From: Amycolatopsis acidicola
Lineage (GTDB): Bacteria; Actinomycetota; Actinomycetes; Mycobacteriales; Pseudonocardiaceae
Length of the DNA: 64,000 bases
Assembly (NCBI RefSeq): GCF_007713735.2
Contig: NZ_VMNW02000017.1
Coordinates: 1 to 64,000 of the forward strand
Reading direction: 5' to 3'
Made by a program: the position numbers and the translations under genes. Shown here piece by piece: positions 8,675 through 18,264 of the stretch; the stretch's first letter is position 1; the number at the start of each line of letters is the position of its first letter. A model generated the notes under the pieces. It was not told the origin of the DNA and searched no databases. It saw only the letters and a program-made list of their open reading frames with translations.

Positions 8675-11600
8675 ATGACCCTGACACGGCAACCATCCAC
8701 AGCGGACAGCTCCGAGGATGCTCTGGCCGGGCTTTACCGCCAAGCGATGGCGGCGGACGATCTGGTGGCAGCCGACGAGACCGAACTGGCCGAGCTGGCA
8801 CGGGCGCACCGCGCCCTTGCCGAACTCCGGCCCTCGGGTCAGTGCGTGCTCCGGGTGTTCGACAGGACGATGTCCCGGCACGGCCGCGCCACTGCCGTGA
8901 CGGTGGTCCAGGTGGTCACCGACGACATGCCGTGCCTCGTGGATTCCGTACTGGAAGAGCTGGCGCACAGCGGTTTCCAGGCGCGGCGGGTCCTGCACCC
9001 GATCGTCGTGGTGAAGCGCGACGACGAGGGCGTGCTGACCGGCCTTCTCGACGGCGCCGATCCCGAGCACGCGCCTGCCGACGCGATCGTCGAGTCCTGG
9101 ATCAGCGTCGAGTTCGACCGGATCACAGACGCCACCAGGGCCGACGAGATGGGGTCGCGGCTGCACGCGGTACTGGATGACGTCCGCGAGGTCGCCGCGG
9201 CGGGCAGCCAACTGCGGGAGGTCGCGCTGGCGGTGGCCGCGGCGGTACCGGATCCCGAAACCGCGGCGCTGCTGCGCTGGCTGGCGGAAGGGAATTTCCT
9301 GTTCCTCGGCTACCGGTTTGACGAGATCAGCGCTGCCGGCGGAGGCCGGGATCCGGGGCTCGGCCTGCTGCGCGGGGACAGTTCCCTCATCGCCGGGCTG
9401 GACACCGTCGCGCCGGGCTCGGCGCCGGACCCGCTGGAGCTGAGTCCCGCCAGCGGAAGGTCCACTGTGCACGGTCCGGACTCGCCGTTCTACGTCGGTG
9501 TCCGGACGTTCTCGCCGGGCGGCGAGGTCACCGGCGAGCACCGGTTCATTGGCGCGTTCACCGGGTCCGCCCAGCATGCCGACGTGTCGGCCATCCCCGT
9601 GCTCGCGACCAGGGTCCGGCGGGCCATCCACCAGGCCGGCGTTCCACTGCGATCGCATTCCGGCCGGCAGATGCTGAACGTCCTGCAGGACTTCCCGCTC
9701 ACCGAGCTCTTCTCCGCGGACTGGGAGTTCCTCATTCGCAGTGTCACCGGCGTACTCGCCTCCGCCGAGCGCCCCCGGCTTCAGCTGTTCCTGCGGCGTG
9801 ATCCGCACCAACGGTTCTTCTCGTGCGTGCTGCACGTGGCCAGGGACCGGTACACGACCGCATCGCGACTGGCGATGGAGGAAATCCTGCTGGCGGAGCT
9901 GCGGGGACAGTCCGTGGATCATCACCTGCGGGCCACGGACGCGGCGCTGGCGACGGTGCAGTTCATCGTGCACACCCTCCCCGGTGTGGCGGTGGAACCG
10001 GACCTCGGCGTGCTGCACGATCGGCTGTCCGCGACCGTCCGCAGCTGGGACGACCGGTTCGTCGAGGCAGCCGTCGCCGAGCGGAAGAAACCGGAGATCA
10101 CCGCCGAAGCGGGCCGGCGTTGTGCGAGCGCGTTTTCCCAGGCCTACAAAGAGGATTTCGACGCCGAGACGGCACTGCACGACCTACGCAGGCTGCAGAC
10201 CCTTTCCAGCGGCGGGGATCCCGCACCGTCGGTCTACCTGCCGTCCGACGCCGGCGCCGGTGAGGCCCGGTTCAAGCTCTACCTTTCCGGACGGCGGATC
10301 ACACTGTCCGCTGTCCTGCCGGTGTTGCAGCAAATCGGTGTCCAGGTCGTCGACGAGCGGCCGTACGAGATCACCTGGGACGGCGTCCGGCACTGGATCT
10401 ATGACTTCGGGCTCGCTCTCGAAGGCGACGGAGACTGGACCGACCCGGCCACCCGCGGCCGGTTCGAGGACGCGTTCGCCGCGGTTTGGCGCGGTGACGC
10501 CGAATCTGACCGGTTCAACGGTCTCGTGCTTCGCGCCGGCATCAACTGGCAGCAGGCGGCGCTCCTGCGCGCCTACGCCAAATACCTGCGCCAGACCGGT
10601 ACGACCTACAGCCAGAGCTACCTCCGGGAAACGCTGCTGGCACATCCGGAAACGGCCGTCGCGCTGGTCCGCCTGTTCGAGACCCGGTTCGACCTCGACC
10701 TGGCCGAGCCGGACCGGGCCGGCAAGGCGAACGGGATCAGGGCCGAAATCGAACGGCTGGTGGACGAGGTCGCGAGCCTCGACGAGGACCGGATCCTGCG
10801 CGGCTGGCTGGATCTGATCCAGGCCACCGTCCGCACCAACTACCACTGCTTCGCCGGCGAAACCAATGGCGGCAGCGCGGACCGGGTCCTGGTGCTGAAA
10901 CTGGATCCGAGTGCCGTTCCGGGGCTTCCCGCCCCACGGCCGAACCGCGAAACCTTCGTGTACTCGCCCCGCGTCGAGGGCGTACACCTGCGTTACGGTC
11001 CCGTCGGCCGCGGCGGCTTGCGCTGGTCGGACCGCCGCGAGGACTACCGCACCGAGATACTGGGTCTGGTCAAGGCGCAGGCCGCGAAGAACGCGGTGAT
11101 CGTCCCGGTCGGCGCGAAGGGCGGGTTCGTGCTGAAGCGCCCGCCGTCCGGGGACAGGGATGCGCTCGCAGCCGAAGCCCTTACCTGCTATCAGATGTTC
11201 ATCGGCGGGCTGCTGGACGTGACCGACAACCTGGTGGGCGGAAGGGTCGTGCCGGCACCGCGAGTGGTCCGCCACGACGAGGACGACACCTACCTGGTGG
11301 TGGCCGCGGACAAGGGCACGGCCACGTTTTCCGACGCCGCCAACGAGGTCGCACTCGCTCGCCGGTTCTGGCTGGGTGACGCGTTCGCCTCCGGGGGTTC
11401 CGTCGGGTACGACCACAAGGCCATGGGCATCACGGCACGGGGCGCGTGGACCAGTGTCGAGCGTCATTTCCACGAGCTGGGCCTGAATCCGCGGCAGGAG
11501 GACTTCTCCGTCGTCGGCGTCGGCGACATGTCCGGCGACGTGTTCGGCAACGGAATGCTGCTGTCGCGGCACATCCGCCTCGTCGCGGCCTTCGACCACC

Positions 11601-13411
11601 GGCACGTGTTCGTCGACCCCGACCCCGATCCCCGGGTCTCTTTCGCCGAACGGCAACGGCTTTTCCAGCTGCCTCGTTCGTCGTGGGCGGACTACGACCC
11701 GGACCTGATAAGACCCGGAGGCGGGGTATGGCCTCGCGACGCGAAGGCCATCCCGGTCACCCAGCGGATGCGCGCCGCGCTGGGGCTCGCACGCACCGTG
11801 GACCTGCTGTCCCCCAACGAGCTCATCAAGGCGATCCTGCTCGCGCCGGTGGATCTGCTGTGGAGCGGCGGGATCGGCACGTACGTCAAGGCAGCCGTGG
11901 AAACCCACGCCGACGTACGGGACAAGGCCAACGATGCGGTCCGGGTCAACGGTGACGATCTCCGGGTCAGGGTCGTCGCCGAGGGCGGCAACCTCGGCCT
12001 GACCCAGCAGGGCAGGATCGAGTTCGCGCGAGCGGGCGGCAAGGTCAACACCGACGCGCTGGACAACTCGGCCGGTGTCGACTGCTCCGATCACGAAGTC
12101 AACATCAAGATCATGCTGGACCTGCTCGTCGCCAAGGCGGCGCTGTCGCCGGCGGAACGCAACGGACGGCTGGCCGAGCTGACCGACGAGGTCGCGGACC
12201 TGGTGCTGGCGAACAACCGGCGGCAGAACAGAGTGCTCGGCGTCAGCCGGGCGCACGCGGCGGCGATGCTTCCGGTGCACGGCAGGCTGATCGCGGATCT
12301 CGAGCGTCGGCACGGGCTGGACCGGCAACTGGAGTCGCTGCCGGCCCGGCGGCAGCTGACCACGCTCGAGCGTGACGGCCACGGCCTCACCTCGCCGGAG
12401 CTGGCGACACTGCTGGCACACGTCAAACTCGGCCTCAAGAAAGAGATCCTGGCCGGGGATCTCCTCGATGAGCGGGCATTCGCCCAGCGGGCAGCGGACT
12501 ACTTCCCGGAGCCACTGCGGAAGCCGTTCGGGAGCGCGATCGACAGGCACCCCCTGCGCCGGGAGATCGAAACGACGCTGCTGGTCAACGAAGTGGTCGA
12601 CAACGGCGGTCTTTCGTATGCCTTCCGCCTGGCAGAAGAACTGTCGGTGCCGACAGCGGACGCGGTGCGCGCGTTCACCGTGGTTACCGAGGTGTACGAC
12701 CTGCATTCCCTGTGGCATTGGCTCGACACCGCGGGCAGTGAACTGCCTGCCGGGGTCACCGACGGGCTGTTCCTGGAAACCCGCCGTCTGCTGGATCGCG
12801 CATCCCGGTGGATGCTGGCGCACCGGCCCGATCTGGTGGGCAACGTCGACGCCGAGATCGAGCGTTTCCGCCCCGTCGTGCGACGGCTCACGCCCGACGT
12901 CCCGGAGCTGCTGCAGCAACGGCAACGTGCCGCCGCCGAACAGGAAGTGCGGCGGCTCATGGACGACCAGGTTCCGGAAGCCGTGGCGTGGCGGATCACC
13001 TGCCTGCTCGACACCTACCCGCTGCTGGACGTCGCCGAGGTGGCCGGAGTCGTCGGCGAAGGCTCGGAACACCGCACGGCGCAGGCGCACTACGCGCTTT
13101 CCGAGCATCTCGGCGTGGACCGGTTGCTCGCGGCCGTGAACGCGCTGGAACGCGGAGACCGGTGGCACGCGCTTGCCAGGCTCGCGCTCCGCGACGACTT
13201 GTACGACTCCCTGCGCGCGATCACGCTCCAAGCACTGCGCACCGGCGACGGCGAACAGCACGTCGAGCGGACGATCGCGGTGTGGGAGGACACGCATCGC
13301 TCGCGCCTGGCCAGGGTACGGCTCGCGCTCGGCGAATTCGGCGATTCCGGCCGTTTGGACCTGCCCGCTTTGACGGTGGCGGTCAACCAGATCCGCGCAC
13401 TGGCCGGTTGA
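8675..13411 (+). CDS. gdh: NAD-dependent glutamate dehydrogenase, large (GDH-180) type
   Basis: This 1,578-residue enzyme catalyses oxidative deamination of glutamate to 2-oxoglutarate and ammonium with NAD. The length matches the ~180-kDa class found in Streptomyces and Pseudomonas. The N-terminal third carries ACT-like regulatory regions (VTDDMPCLVDSVLEEL). The catalytic centre has RGGLRWSDRREDYRTEI then PVGAKGGFVLK near residues 785-815, followed by a Rossmann-type segment (EGGNLGLTQQGRIEFA) and a helical C-terminal domain. The ATG at 8675 is chosen because GATCGAGGCGATC provides GAGG upstream; the frame is open 35 codons further. It is transcribed alone and diverges from an amino acid permease, so a role in amino acid catabolism is likely. 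Confidence 0.96.
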   Translation: MTLTRQPSTADSSEDALAGLYRQAMAADDLVAADETELAELARAHRALAELRPSGQCVLRVFDRTMSRHGRATAVTVVQVVTDDMPCLVDSVLEELAHSGFQARRVLHPIVVVKRDDEGVLTGLLDGADPEHAPADAIVESWISVEFDRITDATRADEMGSRLHAVLDDVREVAAAGSQLREVALAVAAAVPDPETAALLRWLAEGNFLFLGYRFDEISAAGGGRDPGLGLLRGDSSLIAGLDTVAPGSAPDPLELSPASGRSTVHGPDSPFYVGVRTFSPGGEVTGEHRFIGAFTGSAQHADVSAIPVLATRVRRAIHQAGVPLRSHSGRQMLNVLQDFPLTELFSADWEFLIRSVTGVLASAERPRLQLFLRRDPHQRFFSCVLHVARDRYTTASRLAMEEILLAELRGQSVDHHLRATDAALATVQFIVHTLPGVAVEPDLGVLHDRLSATVRSWDDRFVEAAVAERKKPEITAEAGRRCASAFSQAYKEDFDAETALHDLRRLQTLSSGGDPAPSVYLPSDAGAGEARFKLYLSGRRITLSAVLPVLQQIGVQVVDERPYEITWDGVRHWIYDFGLALEGDGDWTDPATRGRFEDAFAAVWRGDAESDRFNGLVLRAGINWQQAALLRAYAKYLRQTGTTYSQSYLRETLLAHPETAVALVRLFETRFDLDLAEPDRAGKANGIRAEIERLVDEVASLDEDRILRGWLDLIQATVRTNYHCFAGETNGGSADRVLVLKLDPSAVPGLPAPRPNRETFVYSPRVEGVHLRYGPVGRGGLRWSDRREDYRTEILGLVKAQAAKNAVIVPVGAKGGFVLKRPPSGDRDALAAEALTCYQMFIGGLLDVTDNLVGGRVVPAPRVVRHDEDDTYLVVAADKGTATFSDAANEVALARRFWLGDAFASGGSVGYDHKAMGITARGAWTSVERHFHELGLNPRQEDFSVVGVGDMSGDVFGNGMLLSRHIRLVAAFDHRHVFVDPDPDPRVSFAERQRLFQLPRSSWADYDPDLIRPGGGVWPRDAKAIPVTQRMRAALGLARTVDLLSPNELIKAILLAPVDLLWSGGIGTYVKAAVETHADVRDKANDAVRVNGDDLRVRVVAEGGNLGLTQQGRIEFARAGGKVNTDALDNSAGVDCSDHEVNIKIMLDLLVAKAALSPAERNGRLAELTDEVADLVLANNRRQNRVLGVSRAHAAAMLPVHGRLIADLERRHGLDRQLESLPARRQLTTLERDGHGLTSPELATLLAHVKLGLKKEILAGDLLDERAFAQRAADYFPEPLRKPFGSAIDRHPLRREIETTLLVNEVVDNGGLSYAFRLAEELSVPTADAVRAFTVVTEVYDLHSLWHWLDTAGSELPAGVTDGLFLETRRLLDRASRWMLAHRPDLVGNVDAEIERFRPVVRRLTPDVPELLQQRQRAAAEQEVRRLMDDQVPEAVAWRITCLLDTYPLLDVAEVAGVVGEGSEHRTAQAHYALSEHLGVDRLLAAVNALERGDRWHALARLALRDDLYDSLRAITLQALRTGDGEQHVERTIAVWEDTHRSRLARVRLALGEFGDSGRLDLPALTVAVNQIRALAG

Positions 13412-13484
13412 GGCCAGCCGGCGCCGGATGTACTGCACACGAAGGAAACTACTAGCACCATCACTGCCGTCGGAAGGATCGCGG

Positions 13485-14162
13485 GTGCGTGTGCTGCTGG
13501 TAGAGGACGACGCCCGGGTCGCGGCGGCCATCCGCTCGGCGTTGGCCCGGCGCGGCGTCGTCGTGGACTGGGCGGCCACCGGCCACCAGGCCCTGGCCGA
13601 TGCGCCCGGTTCGGATGTCGTCCTGCTCGACCTCGGCCTGCCCGACATGAACGGGTTCGACCTGTGCCGGGCCATCAGGGACAGCGGCGACGTCGCCATC
13701 CTCGTGGTGTCGGCGAAGGGGCAGGTGGACGACCGGATCCTCGGACTGCGTTCCGGGGCGGACGACTACCTCGTCAAACCGTTCAATGTGGACGAACTGC
13801 TCGCCAGGGTGCACGCGGTGCTGCGGCGGCGGACCACGGTTCTGGCGGAGCCGGACGGGATCCGTGTCGGCGACCTCGAGATCGACATCCCGCGCCACGA
13901 GGTGCGCGTGGCAGGCGAGCCGGTTTCCTTGTCCCGCAAGGAGTTCCAGGTGCTCGCGGTGATGGCCGCCGCGGACGGCGACGTGTGCCCCCGCGACCGG
14001 ATCATCGCTGAGGTCTGGGGCGAGACGTGGAACGGCGCGAACCGGACGCTCGACGTACATGTGGCGACGTTGCGCACAAAACTCGACCGCCCCGGGCTGA
14101 TCGTGACGGTCCGCGGAGTCGGCTACCGGCTGCACGCACCCGGACCCGCACGGATCGGCTGA
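13485..14162 (+). CDS. OmpR-family response regulator
   Basis: This 225-residue regulator begins VRVLLVEDDARV at a GTG with GGAAGGA six bases upstream. The receiver domain has the acidic pair EDD, the phosphorylation Asp in LLDLGLPDMNGFDL, the Thr/Ser position in VVSAKG and the Lys in YLVKPFN. The C-terminal winged helix is typical of OmpR/PhoB (LSRKEFQVLAVM, then VRGVGYRL). It precedes its sensor kinase by ten bases, forming a two-gene operon. The operon converges on a TAXI solute-binding lipoprotein gene. TctDE-like pairs next to carboxylate-binding proteins are known, so the signal may be an organic acid; that is inference. Confidence 0.94.
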   Translation: MRVLLVEDDARVAAAIRSALARRGVVVDWAATGHQALADAPGSDVVLLDLGLPDMNGFDLCRAIRDSGDVAILVVSAKGQVDDRILGLRSGADDYLVKPFNVDELLARVHAVLRRRTTVLAEPDGIRVGDLEIDIPRHEVRVAGEPVSLSRKEFQVLAVMAAADGDVCPRDRIIAEVWGETWNGANRTLDVHVATLRTKLDRPGLIVTVRGVGYRLHAPGPARIG

Positions 14163-14172
14163 GAGGTCCGAG

Positions 14173-15570
14173 GTGCGCGCCCGACTGTTGCCGATCGTGC
14201 TTTCCCTGGTGGTGCTGGTACTGCTGGGCATGGGTATCCCGCTGGCGCTGTCGCTGTCGGACAGCGAGGAGCAAAGTATGTTCCTCGACCGCATCATGAT
14301 GACCTCGCGCCTGGCCTCGTTGGCCCAGCGTCCGCTGCTGGACGGCCACGACGATCTCATCGGGAAAGTGCTGGCGCGCTACGAACAGGTCTACGGTGTC
14401 GCCGCCATCGTGCTGGACCAGGACGGCGTGCCACAGGCGTCCGCGCCCTCCCGGCCTCAGCTGACGGATCCCGGCGTCCAGTCCGCGGTCACCGAGGCGT
14501 TGGCCGGCCGGCAACCGCAGACGTCCGGCCTGTTCCTCCCCTGGGACAGCCGGCCGCTCGTGCTGGCCGAACCGGTCATGGTGGACGGCGAGGTGCGCGG
14601 TGCGGTGGTCACCGTCTCGCCGACCGGTGCGCTCCGGGAAATCGTGCTCGTCCGGTGGGCTGTGATCGGCGGCGGCGGGCTCGTCGCGCTCATCATCGCC
14701 ATTCTGCTCGCTTTGCCGCTGGTGCAATGGATTCTGCGGCCGATCCGCCGACTCGACGAGGCCGCGGGCCGAGTGGTCGTGGCGGTCACCGAGGCGGCCG
14801 CGGTCCAGCCGGCGGCCACGAACACCGGCCCACCGGAACTGCGGAAGCTGGCGCGCTCCTTCGACGACATGGCGGCCGGCATGAGTGACGTGCTCGCCGC
14901 CCAGCGCGCCTTCGTCGCCGACGCCTCGCACCAGCTACGCAATCCGTTGACCGCACTGTCCCTCCGGTTGTCCAATCTGGACGATCACGTGGCGCCGGAA
15001 GCCGCCGGGGACCACGCTGCCGCCGTCGCTGAGGCCCAGCGGCTCAACGACGTACTGGACGGACTCCTGACCTTGGCCAGGACGGAGGCCTCGGCCGCGG
15101 GTTCGGTCGTGATCGACGCCACCGCGGCGCTCGAAGATCGGGTGAACGCCTGGCGGCCGGTCGCGGCCGCGCGCGACGTCGAACTCCGCTCGGAAGTCGC
15201 CGAGGGCTTGTCCGTGTACGCCGTTCCGCGCGCGGTGGGTGCAATACTGGACGCCCTGTTGGACAACGCGGTGAAGTTCAGCGCCGGACAGGGGCCGGGT
15301 GCCACGGTGGAGGTCGCCGCCCGCCACGCGGGCAGGGTGGTGAGCATCGCCGTGCGCGACCACGGGCCGGGCCTCAACGAGTCCGAATTGGACAGAGCGA
15401 CGGACCGGTTCTGGCGCAGCCCCAGCAAACAGAACGTGTCCGGATCGGGCCTCGGCCTCGCGATCGTGCGGAACATCGTCGACCGGTCACGCGGCACCCT
15501 CCGGCTGGACCTCCCCGACGGCGGCGGCCTGCGGATCTCCGTCGAGCTGCCGAGTCATCCACTCACGTAG
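14173..15570 (+). CDS. Sensor histidine kinase
   Basis: This 465-residue membrane kinase pairs with the preceding regulator. One membrane helix spans about residues 5-27 and a second about 160-185, enclosing a ~130-residue extracytoplasmic sensor domain. A HAMP-like linker follows. The H-box DASHQLRNPLTAL has the phospho-acceptor His near residue 253. N-box (LLDNAVKFS), G1 (DHGPGLNE) and G2 (GSGLGLAIV) motifs are intact. The GTG at 14173 has GAGGTCCGAG upstream. The 3' end overlaps the 3' end of the convergent TAXI gene by 16 bases, so the two transcripts must read through each other's tail. Confidence 0.94.
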   Translation: MRARLLPIVLSLVVLVLLGMGIPLALSLSDSEEQSMFLDRIMMTSRLASLAQRPLLDGHDDLIGKVLARYEQVYGVAAIVLDQDGVPQASAPSRPQLTDPGVQSAVTEALAGRQPQTSGLFLPWDSRPLVLAEPVMVDGEVRGAVVTVSPTGALREIVLVRWAVIGGGGLVALIIAILLALPLVQWILRPIRRLDEAAGRVVVAVTEAAAVQPAATNTGPPELRKLARSFDDMAAGMSDVLAAQRAFVADASHQLRNPLTALSLRLSNLDDHVAPEAAGDHAAAVAEAQRLNDVLDGLLTLARTEASAAGSVVIDATAALEDRVNAWRPVAAARDVELRSEVAEGLSVYAVPRAVGAILDALLDNAVKFSAGQGPGATVEVAARHAGRVVSIAVRDHGPGLNESELDRATDRFWRSPSKQNVSGSGLGLAIVRNIVDRSRGTLRLDLPDGGGLRISVELPSHPLT

Positions 15571-16493
15571 TGGGCGGCGCGATAGTAGGCCAGCGCACCG
15601 GGATGCAGCGACACCGGGGACGTCTCGATCCCGGAACGGGAGTCGATCGAGCGGGCCGCCCGATTGGCCGCGGCCAGCGCCGGCTGTGCGTCGAACACGC
15701 CTTGGGTGAGCGCTTTGGCCACCGCATCCGACATCCGGTCGGTGGCCAGCAGGAGATTGGGCACGAGCAGGGTCGTCACCGAATCCGCCAGCTGATAGGC
15801 CGAGCCGGGCAGAGTCGCCGCACCGTATTCCTGATACTGCTTGGACACCTGGGAAAGCAGGTCCGACAGGTCGACCACGCGAATCGGGATCCGCCGCGCC
15901 AGCTCGGTGACCTGCGCGGTGGGCAGCCCGCCGGACCAGAAGAACGCATCGATCTGTCCCCGATACAGGGCATCTGCCGCGTCATCGATCGCCAGCGGTC
16001 GCCGGTCGACATCGGTGCCTCCCGACAGGCCCACGCCGGCCAGCAGCCGGTCGGCGATCAGCCGGACGCCGGAGTCGGCCTGCCCCACCGAAACCCGCAT
16101 CCCCCGGAGCTCGGCGAGCCTCTTGACCGGAGAGCTCGCCGGCACCACCACCTGCACGTAGTCGTCGTGCATGCGGGTCAGCGCCTGGAGATGCCCGCCG
16201 CCCGTGGTAGCGGCTCGCGCTGCCGCGGCATCCGCCGCCGAGAACCCGACGTCGGCCTGGGCCCCCAGCAGCCGGTCAAGGTTCTGGCCCGATCCGGCGC
16301 TGGGCAGGACGTTGGCCGTGAAGTCGAGATTCTTCGCCCACGCCGCGGCGAGCACGGTACCCAGCTGGTCGTAGACCGCGCCGCGGATGCCGGTGGACAC
16401 CGTGAGCCGAGCGCCCTCGAACCGCTGCTCGCACCCACCGAGCACCAAGGCTCCGGCGGCAGCCAAGACGATTCGCCTCGATATCGGCGCCAT
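15555..16493 (-). CDS. TAXI-family TRAP-type solute-binding lipoprotein
   Basis: This 312-residue exported lipoprotein has a twin-Arg-containing n-region (MAPISRR), a hydrophobic core and a lipobox ending LVLGGC near residue 20. The mature part has the TAXI signature of the TRAP solute-binding family: ISTG-like beginning LTVSTGIRGAVYDQLG, then GSGQNLDRLLGAQADVGFS and the Ser/Gly-rich ligand loop. Members bind dicarboxylates or glutamate. No TRAP membrane subunit is adjacent, so it may serve a distant permease or act as a sensor partner for the convergent two-component system. It starts 11 bases after the mycP stop on the same strand and could be co-transcribed with it. Confidence 0.88.
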   Translation of the reverse strand: MAPISRRIVLAAAGALVLGGCEQRFEGARLTVSTGIRGAVYDQLGTVLAAAWAKNLDFTANVLPSAGSGQNLDRLLGAQADVGFSAADAAAARAATTGGGHLQALTRMHDDYVQVVVPASSPVKRLAELRGMRVSVGQADSGVRLIADRLLAGVGLSGGTDVDRRPLAIDDAADALYRGQIDAFFWSGGLPTAQVTELARRIPIRVVDLSDLLSQVSKQYQEYGAATLPGSAYQLADSVTTLLVPNLLLATDRMSDAVAKALTQGVFDAQPALAAANRAARSIDSRSGIETSPVSLHPGALAYYRAAHYVSG

Positions 16494-16504
16494 TCTCCCG
16501 TTCC

Positions 16505-17779
16505 TCAAAGCAGGAACAGCTGATCGGGCGGCTCGGCGCCGGCGGGCTCCACAGGTACCGGGGCCGCACGGCCGGGCCGCCACTGGCGTCGGCGGCCACG
16601 CGGCACGACCACCGCGGCCACTACGGCCAGCACGATCGCGGCCACCACGGCAACAGTCAGCCACGTCGTCAAAGTCGTGACGCCGTGCGCCCAGGCCGCT
16701 TCGTCGAGTGCCGCCTGGTCCGGCGGTTGCTGGACATACGCCGGCAACGCCGCCGCCTTGGCGGTATCGAGCCCATCCGTCACCGCACGGTAGGGGTTGA
16801 CGATCCCGGCCCCGTAAGCGTGGCTGTCCGCCCCGCCCCTGGCGGGGCTCGCGGTCGCCTCGAGCCGCTGGATCACTTGCGCCGCACTGAGTTGCGGCCA
16901 CGCGGCACGCACCAGGGCAGCGGTACCGGCGACGAACGGCGCGGCGAAGCTGGTTCCGTCTTCGTACGCGTGACCGTCCACTCGCGTCGCCGCGAGCACT
17001 TTGTCGCCTGGCGCGACGAGATCGACATAAGGACCGATCTGCGAGGCGGATATCCGCGCCCCGTCGATGTCCACCGCACCGACCCCGACCACCCCGTCGT
17101 AGGCGGCGGGATACGACGACAGTTCCGTGGTCGTGTCCTGTTGCGAGTTCCCCGCGGCGGCGACCACGACCACGTCCTTCGACACCGCATACGCGACGGC
17201 CGAGCGGATGGCGGCGAAGTCATCGAGACCGGCCAGCGACAGGTTGATCACCCGTGCGCCCTGGTCGGCCGCGTACCGGATGCCGTTGCCGACCACCTGC
17301 GGGTCGATCTGCAGCGCCTGCCCCTGATCGCTCATGTCCCGGTCGCTGATCCGCACCGGCAGGATCTGCGCGTCCGGCGCGATCCCCGCGAACCCGACCC
17401 CACTGATCTGGTCGGCGGCGATGATGCTGGCCACCCCGGTGCCGTGGGAGACGCAGTCGAAGTTCCCTGGGTACGAACCCGCCAGGTAGAAATCCCGGCC
17501 TGCCAGTACTTTTCCCGGCCTGCGCAGCTGTGGGTGGTCGGCGTCGACGCCGGAGTCCACCACCGCGACCAGCACGCCCGCGCCCCGGCTGTACGACCAA
17601 GCGCGCTGCGGCTCGAGCATCTGTTGCGCCCAGGGCAGATCAGGCACCTCGGCGCGCGCCGAGTCGGGGTTCTGGCAGGCGCCGGCAGGCGGGGCCGCGT
17701 TCGCCGTCGCGCCGGTGAAGGCCTGCGCGGCGATCAAGGCCAGCGCGGCGACGACGGCTGGCACTCGATGTCGTCTCAC
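16505..17779 (-). CDS. mycP: Type VII secretion-associated serine protease mycosin
   Basis: This 424-residue membrane-anchored subtilisin-like protease is a stabilising component of ESX machines on the outer face of the membrane. From the GTG at 17779 the protein opens with a signal peptide (VRRHRVPAVVAALALIAAQA). An alternative GTG at 17836 lacks a ribosome site and would extend the signal region. The catalytic triad is visible: Asp in VVDSGVD (about 75), His in SHGTGVAS (about 112) and Ser in GTSFAAP (about 277), with oxyanion Asn in AAAGNS (about 211). One membrane helix near residues 385-405 and an Arg-rich cytosolic tail end the chain. It diverges from the YbaB/giant effector operon, and eccC is 11 kb away. 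Confidence 0.95.
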   Translation of the reverse strand: MRRHRVPAVVAALALIAAQAFTGATANAAPPAGACQNPDSARAEVPDLPWAQQMLEPQRAWSYSRGAGVLVAVVDSGVDADHPQLRRPGKVLAGRDFYLAGSYPGNFDCVSHGTGVASIIAADQISGVGFAGIAPDAQILPVRISDRDMSDQGQALQIDPQVVGNGIRYAADQGARVINLSLAGLDDFAAIRSAVAYAVSKDVVVVAAAGNSQQDTTTELSSYPAAYDGVVGVGAVDIDGARISASQIGPYVDLVAPGDKVLAATRVDGHAYEDGTSFAAPFVAGTAALVRAAWPQLSAAQVIQRLEATASPARGGADSHAYGAGIVNPYRAVTDGLDTAKAAALPAYVQQPPDQAALDEAAWAHGVTTLTTWLTVAVVAAIVLAVVAAVVVPRGRRRQWRPGRAAPVPVEPAGAEPPDQLFLL

Positions 17780-17895
17780 CTGGTCATGGTCTGCCGGGGA
17801 CGGGCTGTTCGTGTCCGGATGGCCGCAACAGGCCACCGGCCGGTTTCGCGCTCACCTCGACTACACACTGAATGGCACCGGATCGAGGAGGTGCC

Positions 17896-18264
17896 ATGAC
17901 AGCCGACATGTATGCCGACTATCAGCAGATGGCCGAGGAAGTCCGTACCGCGCAGCGCCATTTGGCCGAGATCCGTGCCACGGCGGAATCCGACGACGGA
18001 CTGGTCAGCGCGACCGTCGGCAGCTCCGGGGAGCTGACCGAGCTACAGCTGGACCCGCGGATCTATCACACTCCCGACTCGGCCAGGCTGAGCCGAGCCA
18101 TCACCGAAACCATCCGGCAGGCGGCTGAAGACGCTCATCGGCAGGCCTTCACCATCCTCGCCCGCCACCTTCCCGCGGATGCGTCGCCGGAACAGGCCGA
18201 TCTGCGGTTCGACCCCCTGCTCACCGCCCTCGACCGGGAAGTCGAAGGAGGACAACCGCGATGA
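17896..18264 (+). CDS. YbaB/EbfC-family protein
   Basis: This 122-residue protein has an excellent GAGGAGG ribosome site before the ATG at 17896. The fold pattern is that of YbaB/EbfC nucleoid-associated proteins: an amphipathic N-terminal helix (MYADYQQMAEEVRTAQ), two beta strands (LVSATVGSSGELTELQLD) and a C-terminal helix (RAITETIRQAAEDAHRQ). Such genes are frequent beside ESX substrates in Pseudonocardiaceae, where they may act as chaperone-like partners rather than DNA binders; that is inference. Its stop overlaps the start of the next gene in ATGA. Confidence 0.85.
   Translation: MTADMYADYQQMAEEVRTAQRHLAEIRATAESDDGLVSATVGSSGELTELQLDPRIYHTPDSARLSRAITETIRQAAEDAHRQAFTILARHLPADASPEQADLRFDPLLTALDREVEGGQPR

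Noticed and set aside
8429..10180. A 584-codon upstream extension of the amino acid permease on the minus strand.
   Set aside because: It is antisense to the glutamate dehydrogenase and unrelated to permeases; a good ribosome site lies directly before 8428.
10184..13699. A 1,171-codon minus-strand frame opposite glutamate dehydrogenase.
   Set aside because: Antisense to a well-supported enzyme; composition is Arg/His/Gln-rich with no motif.
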